Notes: generated by a model not told the origin, from the letters alone. A DNA stretch of 22,807 nucleotides from an uncultured Clostridia bacterium (GCA_947589635.1 CANQCC010000009.1:1-22807); one strand, 5' to 3'; numbered from the stretch's first letter, positions 7,295 to 15,736 are shown. Translations and numbers: made by a program.

Positions 7295-8476
7295 ATGTTC
7301 AATAGATATATGCTCGAACTTGGCAGCAAACGTTCTGCGATAAGAGAACTTCACGAATTCGGACGGCTTCGCGCGGAGAGCCTCGGCGCGGACAGCGTGT
7401 TCGATTTTTCCATAGGCAATCCAAGCGTTCCCCCTCCGGACTGCGTAAGGCAGACGATAAAAAGGCTGGTGAGCGCTTCGGACAGCGTGGCTTTGCACAG
7501 CTATACCTCCGCGCAGGGCAGCGAGGAAGTGCGCAAGACGATCGCCGACGACATAAAGCAAAGATTCGGCGTAAACATGCGCGCGGACTTGATATACATG
7601 ACCTGCGGGGCCTCCGCCGCGCTGACCGCGATAATAAACGCGCTTGCGGAAGAGGGCGACGAGTTTATACTCCCCGCGCCCTACTTCCCGGAATATACCG
7701 TGTATGTGACCGCGGCGGGCGCAAAGCACATAGACATCCCCTTCAAGGGCAACTTCGACATAGACCTCGACGCGCTTGAGGCGGCGATAAACAAGCGCAC
7801 AAAGGCGATAATAATAAACTCTCCAAACAATCCGAGCGGCAAAGTTTATTCGGAGGATATGATCCTGCGCCTCGCCGAGATTCTGGAGAGGAAAAACCGC
7901 GAACTTGGCATAACCGTATACGTCATCGCGGACGAACCCTATCGCGAGCTTGTCTTCAACGGCCAAAAAGTGCCGTTTGTGATGAATTATTATAAAAATA
8001 CCGCCGTATGCTACAGCTACTCAAAGTCCCTCTCCCTGCCCGGAGAGCGCATAGGCTATATCGCGGTCAGCCCCGAAGCGGAAAATGCGGACGAGTTGTA
8101 TCTTGCCATCCTCGGCGCGGGCAGAGCGCTCGGCTTTGTCTGCGCGCCCACGCTGTTTCAGCAAGTGGTGGCAAAGTGCCTCGACGCCCGTCCCGACCTC
8201 GACATCTACAGGCACAACGGAAAGTTGCTTTACGACGAGCTTACCGCCGCAGGATTTGAGTGCGCTCCGCCCGAAGGCGCGTTCTATCTGTTTGTAAAAG
8301 CCCCCGACGGAAATTCTCAGGCGATGTCAGAGCGCGCCAAACAACTTGGCATACTGATAGTGCCCGGCGACGATTTTGCCGCGAAGGGCTATTGCCGCGT
8401 CGCATATTGCGTGGACGAAAGCCTTATTTTGCGCGCCGCGCCCCTCTTCAAAAAACTTGCGGACAGCTATAAATAA
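7295..8476 (+). CDS. PLP-dependent class I/II aminotransferase
   Basis: 393-residue fold-type I aminotransferase, usual length for the AspC/aromatic aminotransferase group. Visible cofactor contacts are the SPNNPSG loop (176-182, Asn179), ADEPY with Asp213 (pairs with the pyridine nitrogen) and Tyr216, and YSYSKSLSLPGERIGY with Schiff-base Lys244. Arg368 in YCRVAYCV is the expected carboxylate-binding arginine. The amino acid substrate cannot be decided from sequence. The start at 7295 is supported by GGAGG with good spacing. The gene has its own promoter and a clean terminator (8502-8533), so it appears monocistronic. Confidence 0.92.
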   Translation: MFNRYMLELGSKRSAIRELHEFGRLRAESLGADSVFDFSIGNPSVPPPDCVRQTIKRLVSASDSVALHSYTSAQGSEEVRKTIADDIKQRFGVNMRADLIYMTCGASAALTAIINALAEEGDEFILPAPYFPEYTVYVTAAGAKHIDIPFKGNFDIDLDALEAAINKRTKAIIINSPNNPSGKVYSEDMILRLAEILERKNRELGITVYVIADEPYRELVFNGQKVPFVMNYYKNTAVCYSYSKSLSLPGERIGYIAVSPEAENADELYLAILGAGRALGFVCAPTLFQQVVAKCLDARPDLDIYRHNGKLLYDELTAAGFECAPPEGAFYLFVKAPDGNSQAMSERAKQLGILIVPGDDFAAKGYCRVAYCVDESLILRAAPLFKKLADSYK

Positions 8477-8501
8477 CTCTGCAAACAAGACCACAATACC
8501 C

Positions 8502-8533
8502 GCTCGACCTCTGTCAAGGTCGAGCTTTTTATT
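8502..8533 (+). terminator. Rho-independent terminator after the aminotransferase
   Basis: Perfect 9-bp stem GCTCGACCT (8502-8510) with AGGTCGAGC (8517-8525), loop CTGTCA, followed at once by TTTTTATTT. It lies 25 nt after the stop codon. Confidence 0.93.
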
Positions 8534-8687
8534 TACTTTCCAAAAAAACCGCTTTGCAGCCGATTTCATCTTCTCTTTATAAAAATAGTCTGCCTTAAAC
8601 GGCGCGTCCGAACCCCGACGAACACGGCGCAAAATGAAGGATGTAAAACAAATTATACAAAATAATCTTCTCTGTTGATAAAAACCG

Positions 8688-8696
8688 TGATATACT
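8688..8696 (+). promoter_or_regulatory. Possible extended -10 promoter of the WYL regulator
   Basis: TGaTATACT (8688-8696) is an extended -10 element. The -35 position (8668-8673, TTCTCT) is poor, which is tolerated by extended -10 promoters or suggests an activator. Confidence 0.4.
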
Positions 8697-8803
8697 TGAG
8701 TATGTACCGAAATTGGGACGCAGCCCGCGATATAATGCATATAAACAAGTCGCGAAGCGCGCCTTTGCGACATATATTTGAAAAAACTTGCGAGGAGAAA
8801 CAA

Positions 8804-9778
8804 ATGGAAGCGAAAAAGACGCTCATCATCCGCATATATCAGGCGCTTGAAAGATATTCGGACGCGCTGCATCCGCTCACGCAGCAACAGATAATCGACA
8901 TTTTGTACAGGGATTTCGGCCTGGAGTGCGAAAGAAAGGCGGTGGGCAGAAACATCAGCTATCTTAAAGAGATGGGCTTTGACATAGAGAGCGACGCGAG
9001 CGGCACTTATCTTGCCTCGCGCAGCTTTGAAAACTCCGAACTGAGGCTGCTCATCGACAGCGTGCTGTCCTCGAGGCACATAGACCCCGGATATTCCGCG
9101 GCGCTTATTGACAAACTTATAAAACTCGGCGGGCTCAACTTCAAAAGCCACGTCAAGCACGTCTATTCCGTCAAGGAGTGGGATAAGACGCAAAACAAGG
9201 ACTTCTTTTTGAACATCGAGCTTGTGGACGAGGCGATTGAAAACTGCAAAAAGATAGCCTTCGACTACAACAAAACCGGCCTCAACAAAAAGCTGTATCG
9301 CACGGACCGTCATACCGCGTCGCCCTATCAATTGCTTTTGCACAATCAGCACTACTATCTTATGTCGCACGACGACAAGTACGACAAGATGTCCTTCCTC
9401 AGGTTGGACAAGATAACCAATATGGCTATACTTGACGCCCCCGCGCTGCCTCTCAAAGAAAATCCCGGCTACGAAAAGGGGATAAACTACCGCGACCTCG
9501 CGACGGGACTGCCCTATATGTACAGTGACAAGCCCGTGCTTATCACCTTGAAGTGCCCCGACTTCATGATGGACGCGCTGTGCGATTGGTTTGGCAGCGG
9601 ATTTGTGACTTCGCGCGCGGAGAGCGGATATTTTACCGCGACTATCAAGGCAAGCGAACAGGCGATGCTCTTTTGGGTGCTGCAATACAACGTCAACGTC
9701 GAAGTGCTGTCGCCAAGCTCCTTAAGGCAGCGGGTCATAGACGCGCTTAAAGCAACTCTTGCCATCTACGGCGAATGA
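8804..9778 (+). CDS. WYL-domain transcriptional regulator
   Basis: 324-residue regulator. Residues 1-70 form a winged helix-turn-helix: LTQQQIIDILYRDFGLECERK (25-45) followed by ISYLKEMGFDIE. From about 135 comes a WYL-type ligand domain, with IAFDYN (151-156), SPYQLLLHNQHYYLMSHD (173-190) and FLRLDKI (198-204), then the C-terminal extension domain. WYL proteins usually sense nucleotides or nucleic acid and control stress, defence or metabolic genes; no target is evident here. I chose the ATG at 8804 because GAGGAGA (8792-8798) is well placed before it; upstream codons in the same frame lack a ribosome site. Its neighbours, an aminotransferase and a ClC transporter, each have their own promoters. 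Confidence 0.85.
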   Translation: MEAKKTLIIRIYQALERYSDALHPLTQQQIIDILYRDFGLECERKAVGRNISYLKEMGFDIESDASGTYLASRSFENSELRLLIDSVLSSRHIDPGYSAALIDKLIKLGGLNFKSHVKHVYSVKEWDKTQNKDFFLNIELVDEAIENCKKIAFDYNKTGLNKKLYRTDRHTASPYQLLLHNQHYYLMSHDDKYDKMSFLRLDKITNMAILDAPALPLKENPGYEKGINYRDLATGLPYMYSDKPVLITLKCPDFMMDALCDWFGSGFVTSRAESGYFTATIKASEQAMLFWVLQYNVNVEVLSPSSLRQRVIDALKATLAIYGE

Positions 9779-9871
9779 TGGCATTAGAAAACCGATTGAG
9801 ACATAAAGGAGCTCCGATTGCTTCAATCATATTGCACTAAAACGCCATATTGGCGAATGATGGGCGCGCGG

Positions 9872-9900
9872 TTGCTTTTTTGAAAAATCCGGGTTATAAT
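9872..9900 (+). promoter_or_regulatory. Sigma-A promoter of the ClC gene
   Basis: TTGCTT (9872-9877), a 17-bp spacer and TATAAT (9895-9900). An inverted repeat CGCCA-TAT-TGGCG (9843-9855) lies just upstream and could be an operator. The leader is about 17 nt. Confidence 0.75.
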
Positions 9901-9923
9901 GAATTGTTTTCAAAAAGGCGAGT

Positions 9924-11810
9924 ATGACGGATAAAGCGATTGGAAAAAGACTTTTCGTCCAAAGCGTAAAACTTATGCTTGTGGGCATTTTAAGCGGACT
10001 TACGGTCGGCGTTATCGTCACGTTCTACGCTCTGGCGGCGGAGATCATAGGGGAACATTCCGCAAATATTTATGAAGGCATCCGCCAAAATCCCGCCTTT
10101 ATCCCCCTGCTTTTTCTCACTCTCGCGGTGGGAGCGTTTATGATTGGCACATTGTGTTATCTTGTCCCGATGCTGTCCTCAAACGGAGTCCCGCAGACGG
10201 AGGGCGCCTCAAGAGGCATATTGAAACTCAAGTGGTATCAGGTCCTGCCTTCCATGGCGGCGGCAAGCCTTGTCAGCATATTCATGGGGCTGACTGCGGG
10301 CTCCGAAGGCCCTTGCATGCTTATAGGCGCCATGTGCGGAGACGGCACAAGCAAACTTTTCAAAAGCACGGATATAGAGCGCCGCTATCAGATAACGGGC
10401 GGCGCGTGCGCGGGAGTTGCGGTCGCAGCAAACGCTCCGCTTACGGGCATAGTTTTCGCGCTTGAAGAGGCGCATCGCCGCTTTACCCCGTCCATATTCG
10501 TATGCGCGCTGTCGTCGGTGTTCACCGCGGTAGCCACTCGCAATCTGCTTTACGTCGCGCTTGGGCTTGCAAGGACGCAATCGTTTTTGACCTTCCGCCT
10601 TGTGCATATGCACGCCCTCGAATATCTGTACGTCGCGCTTGCCGCGCTTGTGTGCGCGGGAGTCGGCGTGCTGATCGTAAAACTTGTGCCCCTCGTGCGC
10701 AGGCTGTTTGCAAGGATGACCGCGCTTAGGGGCATAGTCAGATTTTTGATACCCTTTATGCTTGCGGGCGTCGTTGGGCTTATAAGCGTGTACGCGACGG
10801 GAAGCGGCCATTCCCTCATAAATTTGCTCGGCACAGAAGGCGGCACAAGAGGAATGGAACTTCACGGCATCTTCGGCTCGCCTATAGCCGTCACGCTGTT
10901 TGTCCTTGTCATATTGCGCGTGATAATGCTTATCGCGGGCATAGGCGCGGGCGTTCCGTGCGGCGTGTTTATCCCCATACTTGCCATAGGCGCGCTGCTT
11001 GGCGCGTTGATGTCCCGCCTGTTTATGGTCATGGGCATGAGCGCTATCTATGCGGACGGGATCATGCTAATCTGCATGGCGACGCTTTTCACGACTACGG
11101 TAAAAGCGCCACTGACCGCGTTTATCTTCACGATGGAGTTCACCTGGCAGCCCACTATGTTGCTGCCCGTCGTGCTGGGCGTGTTCATAGGCTATATGCT
11201 CAGCGAGATAGCGCGCAACAAACCCCTTTACGACATCCTGCTTGAGGAGATGGTGGAAAAGACGCATAAGGACGTCATCCATCACGAATACGTCACGTTG
11301 ATTGTCGAGGGCGCGCACGCTGCGGGACAGACGATACGCGACGTGCTGTGGCAGGACGGAGTGTACATCAAAAGCATAGAACGCGACGGACAAAACGTCC
11401 TGGTCACATCGGATACCGTGCTGCTTGCTGGCGACAGGCTTACCTTGCAGGCGGACATAGACGACATCGAGGAGTTTGAAACGCGCGTGGAAGAAATTGT
11501 CAAGCCTCAACTTTCAAGACAACCTTTTAAGGTATCTAAACGCGTAAAATCTCTTATAGACGAAAAAATCAAAGACAAAGCTCCGCTTGAAGACGACCCG
11601 CGGCAGGGAGAAGACAGCTTGATAAAACAGACTGAAGAAAATGCCGTTTTACAAGATGCCGCAGACGATGATATTTGCGCTATAAAAGAAGTTGCAAACG
11701 GGCAAGAAATCGCTTCGGACGACGAGCGCGTGGAAGAGCGGGCGGACGAGGAGCCCAGCCCCGCGCAAGAAGTAAATTCTTTAGATAAAAACGGCGAACA
11801 AACGGATTAA
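9924..11810 (+). CDS. ClC-family anion transporter with C-terminal TrkA-C-like domain
   Basis: 628-residue membrane protein. The ClC core (about 10-435) shows the three pore motifs: SNGVP (86-90, where the classic form is GSGIP), GSEGP (126-130, with gating Glu128) and GVFIP (347-351). Retention of the gating glutamate suggests an anion/proton exchanger rather than a passive channel. Residues 453-525 resemble a TrkA-C (RCK-C) ligand domain, and the last 100 residues are charged, Glu/Asp rich and probably disordered. The residue matching the central serine of GSGIP is Asn87; this position helps set anion choice, and Asn or Met is reported at it in fluoride-type ClC proteins. No fluoride riboswitch pattern was seen upstream. 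Start at 9924 has only a weak AAGG site. The next gene follows by 43 nt. Confidence 0.9.
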   Translation: MTDKAIGKRLFVQSVKLMLVGILSGLTVGVIVTFYALAAEIIGEHSANIYEGIRQNPAFIPLLFLTLAVGAFMIGTLCYLVPMLSSNGVPQTEGASRGILKLKWYQVLPSMAAASLVSIFMGLTAGSEGPCMLIGAMCGDGTSKLFKSTDIERRYQITGGACAGVAVAANAPLTGIVFALEEAHRRFTPSIFVCALSSVFTAVATRNLLYVALGLARTQSFLTFRLVHMHALEYLYVALAALVCAGVGVLIVKLVPLVRRLFARMTALRGIVRFLIPFMLAGVVGLISVYATGSGHSLINLLGTEGGTRGMELHGIFGSPIAVTLFVLVILRVIMLIAGIGAGVPCGVFIPILAIGALLGALMSRLFMVMGMSAIYADGIMLICMATLFTTTVKAPLTAFIFTMEFTWQPTMLLPVVLGVFIGYMLSEIARNKPLYDILLEEMVEKTHKDVIHHEYVTLIVEGAHAAGQTIRDVLWQDGVYIKSIERDGQNVLVTSDTVLLAGDRLTLQADIDDIEEFETRVEEIVKPQLSRQPFKVSKRVKSLIDEKIKDKAPLEDDPRQGEDSLIKQTEENAVLQDAADDDICAIKEVANGQEIASDDERVEERADEEPSPAQEVNSLDKNGEQTD

Positions 11811-11853
11811 AATCCAAAATACGGCGGCTTGAGCGCCGCTTAAGAGAGGTATC

Positions 11854-12591
11854 ATGAGCGACGTATGCATTATGTACGGCGAAAACGAGGAGGTCGCGCC
11901 GCAACTTGAAAAGGCGATAGACGACCTTAAAGGAATAAGCCGTGAAAGAATGATCTTCCCAAATATCGACCACGCCGTAAAGGCGGTGGCAAGCGGCACG
12001 AGGGCGCTGTTTTTCGGGTTCGCGCCCGTGCGCTCCCTTATAAGGGACAGGACGATCGCGCCTCTCAAATTGCACACTTCCTTAAGGATATGCGACAAGA
12101 TCACGGCGGTCAGCGAGGCGACGGGCGGCATATTTGCCGCGCAAGGAAATTATGACATACTTCCCGAGTTCGGGCGCGGGTTTGTTGACACTTTCTCCTA
12201 CAGCGAGCTTGAAATAGAGCGAAACGCGCGGATCGCCTTCGAATACGCCGAAAAAGAGGACAAATACATACTTATCGTGGACAGGGCAAAAAAACTTATG
12301 ACGGCGCTGTTGCGCAGAACGATAGTCGCGGACATACACGAAGATTATCCCTCCGTGCCCCTGAAAATGATCGATATAAGCGAGTTTTCGCCGAGCGTCG
12401 ACCTTGAAGGCAGCGTCATTTTCGGCGACGCGCTGACCTGCGACGTGCTTACGGCGGCAGTAGGCGCCAAAGGCTTCGAGGCGATTTTAGGCGACTCAAA
12501 CGTCGCCCTCTACGCGCCTATCGGCGGCGAGGACGGAATTTTGAAAGCGCCCGCGCACATGCTTTCGTACTGCTTTGGCAGGGAGCAATAA
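11854..12591 (+). CDS. Short isocitrate/isopropylmalate dehydrogenase-like protein, catalytic residues replaced
   Basis: 245 residues, against 330-420 for active family members. The family pattern can be followed: IAPLKLHTSLRI (68-79, cf. the substrate-binding arginine region), SEATGGIF (87-94, cf. RELTGGIYFG), TFSYSELEIERNARIAFEYA (113-132), ILIVDRAKKLM (139-149, cf. SVDKANVL), KMIDISEF (171-178, cf. MLVDA) and VIFGDALTCD (188-197, cf. NLFGDILSD). The catalytic Tyr is Phe94 and the catalytic Lys is Arg144. The second metal Asp is shifted by one, and the HGSAPDIAGK segment is shortened to GGEDGILK. It is therefore probably not a normal decarboxylating dehydrogenase. The frame is intact, with an AGAGG Shine-Dalgarno, so it does not look like a decaying pseudogene. 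It is probably co-transcribed with the ClC gene. Homology is by eye; confirmation needs a profile search against PF00180. Confidence 0.65.
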   Translation: MSDVCIMYGENEEVAPQLEKAIDDLKGISRERMIFPNIDHAVKAVASGTRALFFGFAPVRSLIRDRTIAPLKLHTSLRICDKITAVSEATGGIFAAQGNYDILPEFGRGFVDTFSYSELEIERNARIAFEYAEKEDKYILIVDRAKKLMTALLRRTIVADIHEDYPSVPLKMIDISEFSPSVDLEGSVIFGDALTCDVLTAAVGAKGFEAILGDSNVALYAPIGGEDGILKAPAHMLSYCFGREQ

Positions 12592-12619
12592 TTTCCGATA
12601 TCGCTTGATTTCTCGGATA

Positions 12620-12850
12620 TTACTTGGTTTTTTTCTCGATGAGGGCTACGACGTCGCCCACCGTCTTTATGCCTACGGTCTCGTCGTCGTCAAAGATTAT
12701 TCCCCACTCCTCTTCAACGCTCATCAACACTTCGACTACGTCAAGGCTGTCAAGGCCCACGTCCTCTTTCACGCGGCTCGCCTCGTTTACGCGGCTGACG
12801 TCGATCCCAAGCTGTTCGGATACAATGGCTTTAAGTCTTTCAAGTATCAT
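12620..12850 (-). CDS. acpP: Acyl carrier protein
   Basis: 76-residue carrier protein of four-helix type. The phosphopantetheine attachment site is GLDSLD with Ser35, followed by the acidic helix VVEVLMSVEEEWGI and the usual FDDDET loop. It is strongly acidic, as the family requires. The ATG at 12850 has GGAGAG at 12857-12862. It is the last gene of the coaX-malQ-PPTase-acp unit, 38 nt after the phosphopantetheinyl transferase that could activate it. Whether it serves fatty acid synthesis or a dedicated pathway cannot be decided; no fatty acid synthesis gene is adjacent. The symbol is used in the general sense. Confidence 0.93.
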   Translation of the reverse strand: MILERLKAIVSEQLGIDVSRVNEASRVKEDVGLDSLDVVEVLMSVEEEWGIIFDDDETVGIKTVGDVVALIEKKTK

Positions 12851-12888
12851 AATTCACTCTCCGTTTTTGATTATATGTGGATAACTCA

Positions 12889-13389
12889 CTACATTTGGCT
12901 GTTTTCTATCGCGGACGGATCGATTTCGTACGCGATCACGTTCTGTTCTTCCGCGCACACCGAGGTTATGTATCCGTCAAACACGTCAAATTGCTCGAAG
13001 TGCGTCTCGGGCGGGATCTCTCCTCTTATCCCGGCTATTCCCTTCCCTGTAAACTTGACGTAGCTTTCCCTCCTCGTCCATTCGCGGAAGAAATCTTCGT
13101 CGTTTTCCGCCTCGATAAACGGAAATTTATCTCTGTGGACGGGGCGCACCTTCTCTATATCCACTCCTATGGGCGCGTGGGACATCGCAAGCACCGTGGC
13201 GCCGTGAGAATGGGACAGATTGAAGTGCACGTCTCCCGACAAAAAGCGAGGTTTTTCGCCCTCTTCGCGCACTATGACCTGCTGCGCGGGAAGTTCGCGC
13301 GCGTCGTACATGATATCGCGGTAGCTTGCGTAACAAAACTTTATCAGCTTGTCGCTGTCCACCTCGCCGCGCACGAAGAAAAGTATCAT
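12889..13389 (-). CDS. Sfp-type 4'-phosphopantetheinyl transferase
   Basis: 166-residue enzyme that moves phosphopantetheine from CoA to a serine of carrier proteins. Motifs: FNLSHSHG (56-63), GVDIE with Mg-binding Asp77 and Glu79, and WTRRESYVKFTGKG (104-117) with Glu108 and Lys112. It is shorter than Sfp (about 220-230) and closer to compact family members. The real start is the ATG at 13389: it overlaps the malQ stop as ATGA, and GGAGG lies six bases upstream. A longer open reading in the same frame up to 13710 runs through malQ in another frame and is spurious. It sits between malQ and an acyl carrier protein, so the carrier is the obvious candidate substrate, by inference. Confidence 0.9.
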   Translation of the reverse strand: MILFFVRGEVDSDKLIKFCYASYRDIMYDARELPAQQVIVREEGEKPRFLSGDVHFNLSHSHGATVLAMSHAPIGVDIEKVRPVHRDKFPFIEAENDEDFFREWTRRESYVKFTGKGIAGIRGEIPPETHFEQFDVFDGYITSVCAEEQNVIAYEIDPSAIENSQM

Positions 13390-14918
13390 GCTATGCCTCC
13401 GCCGTGCCTGCCGTACGTCCTTATCTGGTCGAGAAAAAAGTCTCTGTCCACCGTCGACATCAGGTGGTAAGGCAAGCGGTAGACCCAATTGCCTTCGCTC
13501 TCCCCGGGGATATTCATTCTGGTGTCCGCGCCGTAGCCGAGCATGTCCTGATACGGCAGCACTATCAAGGAGGCGGACGACATCATAAGCGTATGAATGA
13601 TCGCCTTTACAGACTTGCAATCGGGGCCGCCCGCGCCCCATCCCGGGCCCGAAAATCCCGAATAACGCAAAGCGTATTCCCTTGCGCCGTCGTTCAGTTC
13701 GTACAGCCAACCGAGAGTTGTATTGTTGTCGTGCGTGCCCGTATACGCTACGGTATTCAGCCCGTATCTGAATGGTATGTGCGGGCTTGAAGTGCCGTCA
13801 AACCCAAACTGGAACACGCGCATAGTGGGTATGCCCGTGCCGTCTATATAGGCGCGACACGCCTCGTCTATGTCTCCGAGGTCCTCGGCGATGAATACGG
13901 CGGACGGATTTTCGTCGCGCACAAGCGACAGCAGGTCGTCGGCGGGGCCAAGTTCCCAATGCCCCTTCTCCGCCGTGGCGTAGTCCTTTGCGGGGATCGA
14001 AAAATAGTTGTAAAACGCGCGGAAATGATCAAGCCTCAGCGCATCGTACAGCTTGAGGCAATGCGATATCCTCTGCCGCCACCACTTATAGGAGTCCTTC
14101 TTCATGTTGGTAAAATCGTACAGCGGATTGCCCCACACCTGCCCCGTCTTTGAAAACGCGTCCGGCGGAACGCCCGCTATCGCCTTCAAAAAGCAGTTTT
14201 CGTCAAGTTGGAAACAATCGGGATGCGCCCACACGTCCGCGCTGTCGGGGGACACGTAAAAAGGCAGATCGCCGATTATCGAAACTCCGCGGCGATTTAT
14301 TCTCTGCTTGAGAGCGCTCCACTCGCGGAAAAACTCGTATTGTTCAAATACGTAAAAATCTATATCCTGCTTTTCGCTTTCCCTGACTCTGTCGAGAGCG
14401 GACTTGTCGCGACGGCGAAGAGGCTCCTCCCACTTCCACCAGGACGTGGAATACTCGCCGGACAAGACCTCGAAAAGCGCGTAATCTTCTATCCAATACG
14501 CCTCGCGCTCGCGAAACGTCTGCATATCCCGCCTGTAGTCGTCGCCTATGCGCCCGAAGGCAAGCCGCAAATATTTTTCCGCGTTGAGTTTTGCAAAGTT
14601 ATAGTCCGCCGAATAGGGCTCGCCAAGATACTTGCACGCCGCCGCCTCTTCAGCGCTGAGAAGCCCTATCGCCTCAAGCTCGGCGGGGCAAATGTACAGC
14701 CTGTTGCCCGCAAACGCGGACCTTCCCGAATACGGCGAATTGCCGGGGCCTATCGCCGTTATGGGTAAGATCTGCCACCAATGGAAGCCCATATCCGCGA
14801 TGAGGTCCACAAATGCGTCCGCATCCTTTGAAAAACAGCCTATGCCGTACTCCCCGGGAAGAGAGGATATATTCAGCAGCACGCCCGCCGATCTTCCGAA
14901 CGAGTTGAATTTGCTCAT
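13386..14918 (-). CDS. malQ: 4-alpha-glucanotransferase (amylomaltase, GH77)
   Basis: Cytosolic enzyme transferring alpha-1,4-glucan segments between maltodextrins, used in glycogen or maltodextrin turnover. 510 residues, normal for the compact bacterial type. Family motifs: nucleophile Asp297 in ALRLDHFRAF, acid/base Glu345 in FIAEDLG, third carboxylate Asp397 in YTGTHDNNT, and the substrate-loop segment IGPGNSPYSGRSAFAGN (56-72). The ATG at 14918 has a GGAGGG Shine-Dalgarno and overlaps the coaX stop as ATGA. Its own stop overlaps the start of the transferase gene the same way. No other glucan enzyme is in the window, so its place inside a CoA/carrier-protein operon is notable. Confidence 0.96.
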   Translation of the reverse strand: MSKFNSFGRSAGVLLNISSLPGEYGIGCFSKDADAFVDLIADMGFHWWQILPITAIGPGNSPYSGRSAFAGNRLYICPAELEAIGLLSAEEAAACKYLGEPYSADYNFAKLNAEKYLRLAFGRIGDDYRRDMQTFREREAYWIEDYALFEVLSGEYSTSWWKWEEPLRRRDKSALDRVRESEKQDIDFYVFEQYEFFREWSALKQRINRRGVSIIGDLPFYVSPDSADVWAHPDCFQLDENCFLKAIAGVPPDAFSKTGQVWGNPLYDFTNMKKDSYKWWRQRISHCLKLYDALRLDHFRAFYNYFSIPAKDYATAEKGHWELGPADDLLSLVRDENPSAVFIAEDLGDIDEACRAYIDGTGIPTMRVFQFGFDGTSSPHIPFRYGLNTVAYTGTHDNNTTLGWLYELNDGAREYALRYSGFSGPGWGAGGPDCKSVKAIIHTLMMSSASLIVLPYQDMLGYGADTRMNIPGESEGNWVYRLPYHLMSTVDRDFFLDQIRTYGRHGGGIA

Positions 14919-15694
14919 ATCTTTCCCTCCGCTCTGTCGTAAATGTATTTAAGTCCCTTTAAGGCAAGCGCCCTGTCCACTACGTCGAAGAGGTTTGGTT
15001 CCGCCTCCTCAATAAGTTGGCTGAGGCCGCCCGTTGCGACCACTTTTGCGCCGCTCATGCCCTCTTCCTGCTTAAGCCTCTCGCTCATGTACTTGACAAG
15101 CCCCGTATAGCCAAGGATAATGCCGCTTTGCATGCCGCTCTTTGTGTTTGTGCCAAGCGCGCGCTCTGGGGTCTTCAGCTCTATGAAGGGCAGCTTTGCC
15201 GCCGCCTTTGAAAGAGATTCCGCCGAAGTCTTTATGCCGGGGGAGATCGCTCCGCCCAAAAATACGCCGTCCGCGTTTACCGCGTTGAAAGTCGTCGCCG
15301 ACCCAAAGTCCACGACTATGACGGGCGCGCCGTAAAGATGATATGCCGCCGCCGCGTCCACAATTCTGTCCGTGCCAAGCTCCTCGGGATGCTCGTACGC
15401 TATCTTAAGCCCCGTGTCGAGCTTGTGCGTGACGGCAAGCGGCTTTTCCCCTATGCAATCAAGGCACATATGCTCTATCGTATAGTTGAGCGCGGGCGCC
15501 ACGGAGGACATGACCGCCGCGTCAATGTCGTCAAACGAAAGCCCCTTCTGCCTCAGCAGGTCGTGAAGCATGGATCCGTATTCGTCCGAGGTGCGGGACG
15601 CCTTTGTGGAAAGTCGCCAGAATCCGCGCGGTTCCTCGCCGTCGAACAGCCCGAATTTTACGTTTGTGTTGCCTATGTCTATCGTGAGAAGCAT
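14915..15694 (-). CDS. coaX: Type III pantothenate kinase
   Basis: First enzyme of CoA biosynthesis, phosphorylating pantothenate with ATP. 259 residues, as expected. ASKHA-fold motifs: TIDIGNTNVKFG with Asp6 (4-15), GTDRIVDAAAAY (107-118) for pantothenate, VVDFGSATTF with catalytic Asp129 (127-136), and GGAISPG (147-153). Type III enzymes are known to be insensitive to CoA feedback and to need a monovalent cation. The start at 15694 is chosen because GGAGGGAG lies directly upstream; a longer reading from 15769 would run through the promoter. It heads the four-gene unit and overlaps malQ by four bases (ATGA). Confidence 0.96.
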   Translation of the reverse strand: MLLTIDIGNTNVKFGLFDGEEPRGFWRLSTKASRTSDEYGSMLHDLLRQKGLSFDDIDAAVMSSVAPALNYTIEHMCLDCIGEKPLAVTHKLDTGLKIAYEHPEELGTDRIVDAAAAYHLYGAPVIVVDFGSATTFNAVNADGVFLGGAISPGIKTSAESLSKAAAKLPFIELKTPERALGTNTKSGMQSGIILGYTGLVKYMSERLKQEEGMSGAKVVATGGLSQLIEEAEPNLFDVVDRALALKGLKYIYDRAEGKI

Positions 15695-15736
15695 AACTCC
15701 CTCCCGCAGTTGCAGCCGTATTTTGCTTCGGTTATT

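Larger units (their letters stand above)
8477..8803. other. 327-bp gene-free region between aminotransferase and WYL regulator
   Basis: Holds the aminotransferase terminator (8502-8533), then AT-rich sequence leading to the probable WYL promoter (8688-8696) and a leader of about 100 nt. The leader contains an imperfect stem GTCGCGAA/TTTGCGAC around 8749-8772. An upstream extension of the WYL reading frame to 8675 lacks a ribosome site and is not considered coding. Confidence 0.5.

Noticed and set aside
8327..9685. 452-codon open frame on the minus strand opposite the WYL regulator
   Set aside because: It is the complement of a well-supported plus-strand gene with a ribosome site and domain match; this frame has an unlikely residue mix and no recognisable domain.
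9779..9923. Possible fluoride riboswitch before the ClC gene
   Set aside because: The short inverted repeat CGCCA/TGGCG is present, but the conserved fluoride-riboswitch core sequence is not seen and the leader is only about 17 nt.
11824..11839. Hairpin GCGGC/GCCGC between the ClC gene and the dehydrogenase-like gene
   Set aside because: Five base pairs with no T run; too weak for a terminator, and the genes look co-transcribed.
13390..13710. Upstream extension of the phosphopantetheinyl transferase frame
   Set aside because: Basic, low-quality sequence that overlaps malQ; the ATG at 13389 with GGAGG and ATGA overlap explains the gene fully.
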